Below, piece by piece: positions 7,850-19,800 of a DNA stretch of 64,000 bases (position 1 is its first letter; each line of letters starts with the position of its first letter). The position numbers and the translations under genes were made by a program. A model generated the notes under the pieces. It did no database searches. It saw only the letters and a list, made by a program, of their open reading frames with translations, and was not told the DNA's origin. The stretch comes from Ancylobacter sp. IITR112 (GTDB lineage Bacteria > Pseudomonadota > Alphaproteobacteria > Rhizobiales > Xanthobacteraceae), in NCBI RefSeq assembly GCF_041415945.1, contig NZ_JBGCUS010000001.1, forward strand, positions 4,434,501 to 4,498,500. Reading direction: 5' to 3'.

Positions 7850-10800
7850 GCTGAAGGTGTTCTGGTTGGCCTCGTCGGCGAGCTGGCCGGCATAGTTGAA
7901 CTGCAACTGGGCGGTGTCGGACAATTGGTAGCCCAGCCCGAGGCCGACCACCGCCACATCCTCGGCGATCGGCACGCCCTGGATGGTGAACGGAGTGGTG
8001 CCCCCGCTGGCGAACAGCATGTCGACCGACGAGTCCGTGTCGCCAAAGGCATGCTGCCAACCCAGCGTCGCGCTTGTGGTGAGGGTATGGCCTGCCACCG
8101 TGAAGCTGGTGGCCGCACGAAGGCCAAGCGTGGTGTAGAACGTGTTCTGCGAAGGCGTGTCGACCGCGAGGGCCGAGGCCGTCGCGCCGTCTTCGCTGAA
8201 GCTGGCGCCGGAGATGTTGACATAGGCGAGGCCGATAAAGGGCTCGAAGGCATAAGCCCCTGCCGACATGTCGTAGCCGATCTCACCGAAGAGCTGGGTG
8301 GTGCCCAGCGTGTAGTCGCCGTCATTGGCCCCGTAATTGCCGGGGAAGGACACGCTGCGCGACACGGCTATGTCGTGCCAGGTGTAGGAGGCGCCGCCGC
8401 GCAGCGCGAGGGCGTCGAACTGGGCGCCGGCATAGAGACCGATGTCGTAATTGCTCATCGAGCCGGAGGAAGAGCGGGCATCCACGTCGAACGAGGTTCG
8501 GCTGTAGCCGCCGATCAGACCGAGCCTCACATTGTCGCTCACGGCCACGTCGATACCGCCGAACACGCCGCCCACCGTGCTGTCGACGGAGGCGGCATTG
8601 GCATTGCCCGAGACTTCGCCCCAACTGCCAAAGCCTTGCGCCCACAGCGTCGGGGTGAGCCCCTGGCCGAGCTGGGCGGTGGCCGGGCCCGCCGCCTGCG
8701 CGGCATAGGACAGCGCGCCGGCGGACGGGGCGGTCAGTGACTGGCGCAGGCGCGTGCCGACCGCGTCGCGCAGATAGATCGACTGCTGCTGGATCACCGT
8801 CTGGGCCGAGGCGTAAATCTCGCCGGAGAGCTGGTCGAGCGCCGGCGCCACCGCTGCTTCCGGCAGTGCGAAGATCGCCTCATAGACGGCGTTGCCCTTG
8901 CCCAGCGCCTGCGCCGCCACGGCGACATTCGCCTGGTTCGGCGTGTGGGCATAGTCGATGAAGTTGAACCCGTTATAGACCAGCGTCAGATAGACGTTCT
9001 GCGCGTCATAGGTCAGTTCCGGCGCCAGGAAGGCGAAGTCCGACGTAACCGAGCCGAAGGTGCCGGTCAGCGTGCTTGACGTGGAAAGAATGGTGATCGT
9101 GCTTGTCGAGGGATAGCGCCCGGCCGCCGCCACCACCTCGACGCCCGCCTCCGAGGACAGGGTCACCGGGCCGCTGGCGGTGATCAGATCGTGCTCGCCC
9201 GCAACCGTCACGTCCACCCGATAGACCGAGCCGGCGTTGAACGACACCGGCCCGTTCACGGTGAGCGTGCCGGGCGAATAGCCCGGCGCGACCGTGCCGC
9301 CGCTGTTCACGTTAAGCGCGCCGATGCTCGCCGTGCCGCCGAGCACGCCGCCATCGTTGAGGGTGAAGGGCGAGGCGGTGCTCGATCCCGCCACCAACTG
9401 GACGACGGTGTCCTCCACTGTCACCGCGCCGGTATAGGGCGCGGAGAACAGCACCGTGCCGCCGCCGGTGAACGTCACCGCGCCGCTGCCAGTGATCGCG
9501 CCGGTGAAGGCATAGGTGTCGGAGCGGTTGAACACGAGGCTGGCATTGTTCACCACGTCGCCGACGATCGAGCCGGCCGTGCCGCCATCGCCGATCTGCA
9601 GCGTGCCCGCGGAGATGGTCGTCACGCCGGTGAAGGTGTTGGTGCCGGTCAGGATCAGCAGCCCGTCGCCGGTCTTGGTCAGACCGCTCTCCCCCGAGAT
9701 CACCCCCGAAAGGGTCAGCGTCTGCGCCGCGTCGACCTCGAGCGTTCCCGCCGTGGAGGCGGTGCCCTCCAGCACCACCGACCGGCCGAGGGTGAAGCTG
9801 CCGCTCGCGCGGAACGTGCCTGCCTCGCCGATGGTCAGCCCGCCGCTGCCGATAGCGCTGACCGCGTCCACCCGCAGCGTCCCACCCGTAATGGTGGTGC
9901 CACCGGAATAGGTGTTGGCGCCGGTCAGGTAAAGCGTTCCGCTGCCCGCCTGCACCAGCGCGCCGCTGCCGGAGATCTCTCCCGCCATGGTGACGGCGTC
10001 GCTGCGGTTGAACGCCAGCACACCATCATTGAGCACATCCCCGAGGATCGACCCGGAGACGCCGCCATCGCCGATCTGCAGCGCGCCGGCGGAAATGACG
10101 GTGCCGCCGGTATAGCTATTGGCGCCGGTCAGGATCAGCGTGCCGTAATCGGCCTTTTCGATACCGTGCGTGCCGGTGAGCACGGAGCCGATGGTGGCAA
10201 CCGTCGACGCCCCCGCCTGCGTGCCGTCGCCGACGCGGATCGTCGCCCGGCTGTCGCCGGTGAGCGCCAGCGCGCCGCCGCTCACCACATAGCCGCTGTC
10301 CACAAACTGCAGGCCGGTCGCCGACACCTGACCGTCGGTATTGTCGATTGTCACCGTGCCGGAAGTTGACTGGAACACGGCGAACCCGCCGTTCCATGCC
10401 CGCGGAATGGTGCCGGAGGCGTTGATCCAGTTGGTCTGCGCCCCCGCGGTCCAGGTGCCGGTTCCGCCGAGGACGCTCTGCGTCGCGGTGGTGTTGGAGC
10501 CGTTCCAGAACAGGATCGGGCTGTTCGGGTCTTCGACATAGAGGTTCACCTGCCCCGCCACCGAGGTCTGCACCCCGCCGTCAAGGTCATCCGAAATGGC
10601 TCCAACCTCCATGCCATTGTCGGTCAGCGTGCCGGTGTAGTTGACAATGCGGTAGATGCCGATGCCGAAGCCCCCCGCCGGCGTCACGTTCAGCGTGCCG
10701 TCCAGCGTCACGTCGCCGTTCACGGTGAAGACGCCGCCGCTTGTGGTGGAGCCCAGGGTGACATTCATGGAAGCGCCCGACTGCATGTCCAGCGCGCCCA

Positions 10801-13800
10801 TGGTGAGGCCGGTGGGCTGGACGCCGGCGAGGGTGCCTCCGTCAAGCACATGCACCGTCTGCGTCACGGTTCCGGAACCGGCCAGCGTCGCGGCATCGTA
10901 GACATAGATGTCGCCCGCGACGCTGCCGTCTACGACGAGCGTGCCGCCGTTCACATTCGTGTCGCCGGTATAGGTGTTGGCGCCGCTGAGCGTCAGCGTG
11001 CCGGTGCCGTCCTTGTCGAGGCCGCCCGTGCCCTCCAGCACACCCGAGAAGCTCGTCGAACTGTTGTCGGACCCCGTTGCGAGGCGCGTCCCCTCCAGCG
11101 TGACCGTCCCGGCGCCGGCAAGCGAGCCGACCGTCTCCGTGCCGGAAGGCCGAAGGATCAGGCTCGCCCCTGCCGCCACGCTCACCGCGCTGGTGTCGCC
11201 CAGCGCGCTGCCACCTTCCGCGATCAGCGTGCCGGCGCTCACATTGGTCGCGCCGCTGGCGCTGTTCGTGCCGGAGATGACCAGCGTGCCCGTCCCGGTC
11301 TTGTCCAACGCGCCGGTCCCGGTGATCGCGCCCGTCAGGGTCAGCGTCTTGCTGTCGTCCACCTCGAACGTACCGCCGCCGACATCCGAAACCGGCGTCA
11401 GGGAGATGGCGGAGCCATAGGTGAAGGTGTCGCTGGCGCGCAGCGTGCCCTCGCCCTCAAGCGACAGCGTCCCGCTCCCCAGAGCGTCCGCCGCCGTCAC
11501 CTGGATCGCGCCGCCGGAGATGGTGGTGGGGCCGGTCAAGCTGTTGGTGCCGGTCAGGGTGAGCGTGCCGTCACCCGTCTTGGTCAGGCAGCCCGGCCCC
11601 GTCATGCTGCCGCTGAAGGTGGAACTGGTGCCGTCCCCACCCGCGGTCAGGCAGTGGCCGTTGAGGCCGACGGACCCGTCACCGGCGAGGGAGCCGACCG
11701 TCTCGTCCGCATCCGTCAGCAACAGGCTCGCCTCGCCGGCCACGGTGAGCCGTGCCGTGTCCGAGAGCGAGGTGCCGCCTCCGATCTGCAGCGTCCCGGC
11801 ATCCACATTGGTGGCACCCGAGAAGGTGTTCGCCCCGGTCAGCACCAGCGTGCCGGTGCCGGTCTTGGTCAGCGCGCCGGTGCCGGAGATCTCACCCGAC
11901 ACGGTGAGGGTCTTGGTCGGATCGACCGAGAGGGTTCCCCCGCCGGTCCCCTCGACAGGGGTCAGCGAGATGGCGCTGGCCCATGTGAAGCTGTCGCTCG
12001 CCTGAAATGTGCCGCCCCCCACAAGCGCCAGTGCGCCGGTGCCCAGCGCGCTGGCCGCGGAGGCTTGCACCGTTCCGCCGGAGACCGTAGTGCCGCCGCC
12101 ATAGGTGTTCACCCCGGTCAGGGTGAGCGTGCCCTCGCCGGTCTTGGTCAGGCAGCCGGAGCCCGAGATGGCACCGGAGAAGGACGAGGTGGACCCGTCG
12201 CCGCCGCTCGTCAGGCAGTAGCCGTTCAGCGCGATGTCGCCCGCGCCGGCGAGAGAGCCGACCGTCTCGTCGGCGTTCACCAGTTCCAGCGTGGCGCCGG
12301 AGGCCACCGTCAGCCGTGCACCATCCGCCAGCGAGGCGCCGCCCATGAGGGCGAGGCCGCCGGCCGAGACGGTGGTCGCGCCGGTGAAGCTATTGGCGCC
12401 CGAGAGTGTCAGCGTGCCACTGCCGGCCTTTTCCAGCGTGCCCGTGCCGGAAATCGCCCCCGCGAAGCTGGTGGCGTCGGAGCGGTTGAAGACAAGCGCC
12501 CCGTTGTTCAGCACGTCGCCGGCGAGGGTTCCGCTTGTGCCGCCATCGCCCACCTCAAGCGTGCCGGCCGAAATGGTAGTGCCGCCCGTATAGGTGTTGG
12601 TCCCGGTCAGTGTCAGCGTGCCGGTACCGGCTTGCACCAGCGCGCCGGCGCCGGAAATATCGCCGTCGAACGAGACCGCGTCGGTCCGGTTGAACGACAA
12701 TGACGCTAACGCCGCTACCGAGACATTGCCCCCGATCGAGCCGCTGGTGCCGCCATTGCCGATCTGCAGCGTGCCCTGCGTGACCGTGGTATCGCCGGAA
12801 TAAGTGTTCGCGCCGGTCAGAACCAGTGTTCCGAGATCGGTCTTCTCGAGGCCCGTTGTGCCCTCGATCACGGAGCCGATCGTCGCCACATAGCTCGCGC
12901 CGGCCGCGCTGCCGTCGCCCACCCGTATCTGCGTCTGGCCGGTGGTCGAGGCGAGGGTGATCGTCCCGCTATCCACGGTATAGCCGTCCACCATGAACTG
13001 CATGCCGGTGGTGGCGACGGTGCCCGAGACGGTGACATCCCCCGCCGTGCCGGCGAACACCGCAAATTGGCTGTTCCAGGCCCGCGACTGGTTGAGCGGC
13101 GATGTCAGCCAGTTGAGGTCCGAGGGGCTCGCCGACCATGTGCCGCTGCCGCCCTGGATGGTGCCGTCCGGCGTCGTCGTCGTGCCGTTCCAGTACAGCA
13201 TCTCGCCGGAGAGCACCGTCAGGTTCACCTGGTTCGGCACCACCTCGATGGTGTAGGCGAAGTCGGTCGGTGTGGTGCCCAGCACCAGACCGTCATCCGA
13301 GGTCAGCGTCGTGTAGTCGATCAGCCGGTAGACGCCGAGCGCCATCGACCCGCCATCGGTCACGTTCAGCACGCCGTCCAGCGCCAGCGTATCGGCCGAG
13401 AACACCGCATTTCCGGTGTTGGAGCCCAGCGTCACATTGACGTTGGCGCTCTCCGCCAGCGTCAGCGAGGTCATGGACAGGCCATAGGCGCCCGCCGTCG
13501 TCACCGGCACCGCCGCCAGCGTGCCGCCATTCTCGACGCTCACCGCCCCGGTGATCGCCGCCCCCGATGTGCCGGAGGTCTCGCCCTGCAGCGTTCCCCC
13601 GGACTTGACGGTGACATTGCTGGTCAGCGACACGCCGTTGAGGATTTCCAGCGTGCCGGCCTCGACCGTGGTTCCCGCCGCCGCGCTGTTGCTTCCCACC
13701 AGCGTCAGCTTGCCGGCGCCCTTCTGCACCAGGGCCCCCGACCCGGTGATGGCGCCGGCCGCGACAATGTCGTCCGAGCGGTTGAACGCCACCGTGCCGC

Positions 13801-16800
13801 TATTGGCGATCGCCCCCACGACCGCGCCGGTGACGCCGCCATTGCCGATCTCAAGCGTGCCGGCCGACACCGTCGTCCCGCCGGCATAGCTGTTGTCGGC
13901 TGTCAGCGTGAGCGTGCCGAGCCCGGCCTTGGTGAGCTCGCCCGCCCCGCCGAGCACGCTGGCAATGCCGATGTCGAAGCCATTGGTGTCGATTGTGCCG
14001 CCCCCGGCCGCGAACGTGATGTCTCCCGCGGCAAAGCCGGAGAGATAGTCCGCCATGTCGGCGGAGGCGCGCAGCGTGCCGTCATCGACGGTGATCACCG
14101 CGCTGGCGGCCTCACTGTCCTTGACGATCTGACCGGCAATGACCGCGCCGCCATCCGTGACCGCAAGGGTGGCGTCACTGCCATACTCGCCCATATAGAT
14201 GCCCGCGGTGCCGACGTCGAAGATCGACCCTTCGCCGGTTATCGTCGCGATGCCGAAATGCTCCGAATTGTTGCCGAGATAAAGATCGCCGCTCAGGATC
14301 GCTCCGCCATCGGCGACCGTGACGGTGCCGTCACCGTAATAGCCGGCGTAGAATTCGGCGCCACCGGTGTCGAGCTTCGAACCCGCGCCCGTGACCGTCA
14401 CCTCGCCGCGCGAGGCGTCGTAGACGCCGAGAGTCACAGTCCCGCTGTCGACCGTTCCGCCGTCGGAGACGGTGAGCGCGCCCGAGGTGTCGTCGTAGGA
14501 ATAGCCGATCTGCAAGTCGAAGCCGTTCAGGGTCCAGTTCGAGTTGGCCCCGGTGACGGTCACGGAGGATTCATACTCCCCGTAGCTGCCACTATAGATG
14601 CCGATATAGCCCCACCCCGTCGAGAGCTTCGCCCCATTCGAAATCGTAACCGTGCCGCCATTGTAATAGCCGACATCGAATTCGCCGGTTCCAAGATCCA
14701 GGGAGGAGTCCGGCCCGGTAATGGTCAGCGTGCCTGTCGCGCCATCGCCTTCGTCGAAATAGCCGATCACCGCATTGCTGGCGGTCACCTTGGCGCCACC
14801 GGAGATTTCCATCGTGCCGGTGCCGTAATAGCCGACAGAGAGCTGGCTGCTGATATCCCAGCGCGTGTCGGCTCCGGTGACGGTGACCTGGCCGACCGAT
14901 CCGACGTCATAAGCGACAGCACCCCAGCCGGAGGTCAGAACCGCGCCGTCGGCTATGGTGAACTCTCCGGTTCCCTTGTCGCCCACGATCACGCCGGAAC
15001 TGCCCAGAGCAAGGCTCGTTCCGACGCCCGTCAGAGTCGCCGCGCCGGAAGTGTCGAATGCACGGCCGACATAGAAGGTCTCTGCCGTCGACGTTCCGCC
15101 TGCGAAAACGAGCGAGCCGGCGGAGACCACCGTGTCGCCGGTCATGGCGTTGTCGCCCGTCAGGGTCAGCGTGCCCATGCCGGCCTTGACCAGTCCCGCC
15201 GAGCCGCTGAGGTCGGAGGCGATGCTGGCGGCGATGCCGGCCGAGCCGGGCGTCGCGTCGCCGACCGTGAGGACCGGCGCCTGCCCGTTGAAGCTGACGA
15301 GGGAGATGTCGCCTCCGGTGAGGCTATAGCCGGAGGTGAGGAAGTGCATCCCCGCCACCTCGGGAGTCGTCGCCCCGCTCACCGTCACCGTTCCGGCGGC
15401 TCCGGCGAAGATGGCGACGCTGCCCTGCGTCCAGGCATTGGTCGCCGCGCCGGTCTCGTCGGTCCAGTTGATGTTGGCGTTGGTGACGATCCAGTCGCCA
15501 TCGCCGCCCTGTACGCTTGAACCGGTAGTAACGGTCGAGCCGTTCCACCATTGGGCGGCGGCGACCAGCAGGTTCACCTGCCCGGAGGTCGCGTAATCGA
15601 GCGCTGTCAGCGAATATTGCTGCGTCGTTCCCAGTACCAGGCCGCTATTGGTGATTTGGCCGCCAAAGTCGAACAGGCGATAGGTGCCGGAGGCATAGCC
15701 GTCGCGTTGCAGGAGATTCAGCGTGCCGCTCAGGATCAGGTCGCCATTGCCGGTCGACAGGGCTGCCGTGGTCGAAGGCGCCCCCAGGCCGATATTGATG
15801 ACCGAGGAACCCTGCATGAGCAGGCTGCCGACGCTCAGGTGACTGGTGCCGTCCGCTTCCATCTGCAGCGTCGCGCCGCTTTCCACCGTCATGCCCAGCG
15901 TGGAGCCGCCGGTCGCCCCGGATTCCGCCACGAAGGCGGCCCCGGACTTGACGACGATGGTGCCTGCCACGCTCGCCGCGCCGCTGAACTGGAGCGTGCC
16001 GGCCGATACCGCGACCTCGCCCTCGATCGAATTGGACCGGGAGAGCACGAGCGTGCCCTCGCCCGTCTTCTCAAAGCCCGTGCCGCCGGTCAGCAGGCTG
16101 TTGATCGTCGCCGTTCCCTCAGCGACCGAAATCTCGGGGACATAGCCGTCGGCCAGCGCCACCAATCGGATGGCGTTGGCGGGCGTGGCCCCGTCCACGA
16201 CATAGCCCGAGGTGAGAAATTCGATGCCGGCCACCTGCGGGTTGGTCGTACCGGCGATCGTCACCGTGCCGGAGCTGCCGCCGAAGATGGCAAGGCCGCC
16301 CTGGCCCCAGGCATCGGCGGCGCTGCCATCGGCGGAGGTCCAGTTCGTGGTCCCCGCCTGGACATTCCAGGTGCCGGTGCCGCCATCGACGTCCGAACCG
16401 CCCGTCGTGTTGGAGCCGTTCCACCACTGGCCGAGCGCGACGACGAGGTTCACCTCATTGGCGGTCGAGGTGTCGATGGCATAGAGCGAGTGGGCCGGCG
16501 CCGTCACCTCCATGCCGTCATCGGTGAGCGTACCGGTGAAATCAATCAGCCGGTAGGTACCCGAGGCGAAGCCCGAACCCGCATTCACCTGCAATGTGCC
16601 GTCGAGGGTCACATCGCCATTCGAATAGATCGCATTGTTGGCGGTCGGGGCCTCCGCGAGAAATGTGAAGGTCGAGGTCGCGCCGAACTCCACCGCCCCC
16701 ACAGTGAAGCCGATGCCGCTGACCACCGACAGCGTGGCCCCGCTCTCGACCGAAACTGTTCCGGAGGCGACGCCGCCACCAAGCAGCGTGGCGCCGGACT

Positions 16801-19800
16801 TCACCGCCACGTCGCCGCCCAGGCTGCCCGTGAGGTCCAATGTCCCCTCGGAGACCGTCGTCAGGCCCGTCAGGCCGGTATTGCTGGAGCCGAGGATCAT
16901 CGTGCCGGAGCCCTTCTTCTCCAGCGTCCCGGATCCTGAAATCCCCCCCGAATAGGTGAAGTCGTCGGAGCGGTTGAACACCAAGGCGCCCGTCGTCAGG
17001 CCGGAACCCGTGTCGACGTCCCCGATGTTTCCGCTCGTGCCGCCGTCGCCGATCTGCAGCACGCCACCCAGGACCGTGGTTCCCGCGGTGAAGCTGGTGC
17101 TGTTGTCCCCGGTCAGCGTGAATGTTCCGGTTCCCGTCTTGACGAGGCTCAGGACGGAACTCCCGCCGGCCTCGATCAGCGAACCGGAGAAGGTGGTGCT
17201 CGCATTGTTTCCGCCGGTGGTGAGCACATAGGCCCCATCGGCGGCAAGCACATCGCCTGAGCCGGCGAGCGAACCGATGGTTTCAGAGTCCCGCAGGACC
17301 AGTTCCGCCCCGGCATCGACCGTCACCGCGACGCTGTCGGCGATCGCCGACCCGTTCTGGAGGAACAGCTTGCCCGCCTCGACATGAACGGGCCCGGTGA
17401 AGGTGTTGGTGCCGGTGAGAAACTGATTGAGACCGCCGACCTTGGTCAGGCCGCCCGTGCCGGTGATCGTGCCGGCAAATGTTCCGGTGGCCGTGTCGGC
17501 CCCGACCGTCAGCGTGTTGTCGTTGAGCTTTATCGTCCCGCCGGCACCGTTCACATTGGCGAGGCTCTGCGAACCGTCGACCAGCTCCAGCGTGGCCCCG
17601 GTCGACAGGTTCAGCTCCGTCGTGCCCGCCAGCGCCGAGCCGCCGGACAGCACCATCGTTCCGGCGGATACGGTGACGACGCCGGTGAAGGAGCTCGCTC
17701 CATCGAGCGTCAGCGTGCCGGTGCCGGCCTTCTCGAAGGAGCCGATGCCGGCGATCTCGCCGGAGAATGTGGTCGAACTGTCGTCGCCGCCAGCGGTGAT
17801 CTGGCTGACATTGGCCAGCGTCACCGTCCCGGCTCCCGCCAGCGAGCCGATGGTTTCGTTCGCGTTCAGCGTCAGGCTGGCGCCGCTCGCCACCGTCACG
17901 GCACTGGAGTCGCCGATCGCCGATCCGCCGGACACCACCACGGCGCCCGAATTGATGGAGGTCGCGCCGGAATAGGTGTTGCTGCCGGACAGGGTGAGCG
18001 TGCCCGAACCGGAGACGGTCAGCGCGCCCGCGCCGGAAATCGCCCCGGACAAGGTCTGGGCGGCAGAAGAGCCGTAATCGAAGGTGGTGCCGGAGGCGAG
18101 GGACAGGTCGCCGGCATAGCTGCCCGCCCCGAGGCTGCCGGCCGAGGCGATCTGCAGCGTGCCGGCCGAGATCGCCGTGTCGCCGGTATAGGTGTTCACG
18201 CCCGACAGGATCAGCGTGCCGTCGCCGGTCTTCTCCAGCCCGTCGCTGCCCGCCAGCACGGAGGAGATGGTCGCGAGCGAACCGGTCCCGTCCACATCCA
18301 CCTTCGGTGCCGATGAGCTGTTCGCCAGCGTCAGCGTGTCCCCGCCGATCTCATAGCCGGAGGTGAGGAATGTCAGCCCCTTGGCTCCGACCGCGCCCGA
18401 GGAGGCGTCGATGGTCACCGTGCCCGCCGTGCCGGAGAAGATGGCAGCTTTGGTCGCATCCGACGCCACATGGGTGGTTCCGTCGGCATTGGTCCAGTTC
18501 AGCGTGCTGGAATCCGCGGTCCAGGTGCCGTTTCCACCCACAAGCGGGCCGCTGCCGGAGACGGTCGTGCCGTTCCAGTACAGGCCGCCACCCGCAGCAA
18601 CGGTCAAAAGAACCTGGCCGCTCACCGAGGTCGTATCGACGGTGTAATCGTAATCCGACGGCGCGGTACCAATGGAGAGCGTTCCCGAAACCGAGCTGGT
18701 ATAGGTGATGAGAAGATAGGAGCCTTCGGTCATCGAGCCGCCGTCGGTGATGTTCAGCGTCCCGCCAAGCGTGAGAGTGCCGCCTCCAGGGGCACCTGCT
18801 GCGTTTATAACGATGAGCGGATCCGTGGTGCTGGGCGAGCTCAGCGTAATGTCGAGATACGAGCCGCTTTTCAGCGTCAGATTGCCCTCGAGCGTTTCCA
18901 GGGCCGGCGCACCGCCCATGGGGCGGCTGACAGTCAGATGGCCCCCGGCCTCGATAACAATACTTCCCACCACATCCCCAACCTGTGCAGTAGAGGCGAG
19001 TGTCGCTCCACTGTACACGGTCACATTACCTGGGATTGTGCCTGCATTGTCTGCCGTTCCGATTTGAAGCGTACCGCCCAGCACACTCCATTCCGTGAGG
19101 TTACTGGATCCCGCTCCGCGGGCCGTACCGGTCACCGCCCAGGTCTCGCTCGCATCCACAGTGAAGTATTTGAAGTTCTCGAATACGACACTCTCCAAAC
19201 TGCCCGAGCCGACATCGATCTGAGCCAGATCGAACCTGCCGCCCACGCCGGCCAAGGTGAGAGTGTTGGTGGCTGAGGGAGCAGTCGAACCAATGACATC
19301 GCCGGAGATCGTCGCATAGGTTGATCCCGATGCGTTTCCGTTACCCTCGAGCGTCAGAATGTTGGTTGTGCCGGCGAATTCGATCGCATTTGCTACCGAC
19401 ACACCATCGCTGGCAAGCCCGCCGATCACGGCCGCAGTGCTGGCGAGCGTCAACGTTGCATCGCCCGCTACGGAGAGACCGACACCACCGTAACCGGAGT
19501 ATAAGAGTTCCGTGCTACCGCCCGAGACATATCCGGCGATTGTTCCGGTTGCTGACCCGTTGAACACAAGTCCAGCACCTGCGTCCACCCAGCCGGAACC
19601 CAACCCAGCATTCCCGCCGATAATGTTGACGCCGGTGCCCATATCGACTGAGACATCGGAGGTGAAATACAGGCCGATGCCGCCGCTGCCGCCGGATCCC
19701 CGGTTGCCGTTTGAATCGCCGGCGGAGCCACCATTACCACCCTGAATGGTCACGGAGATGGCCGACCAGTCATAGGGTCCACTGCCTGTGATGACGGCGC

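Noticed and set aside
10850..15520. Long plus-strand frames of 600-800 codons
   Set aside because: Antisense shadows of the autotransporter repeats, with Arg/Ala-rich low-complexity composition and no ribosome sites.
8700..18400. CRISPR-like appearance of recurring 20-30 bp strings
   Set aside because: They encode the repeated beta-strand motif of the autotransporter, are degenerate, and lack constant spacer length; no cas genes are present.
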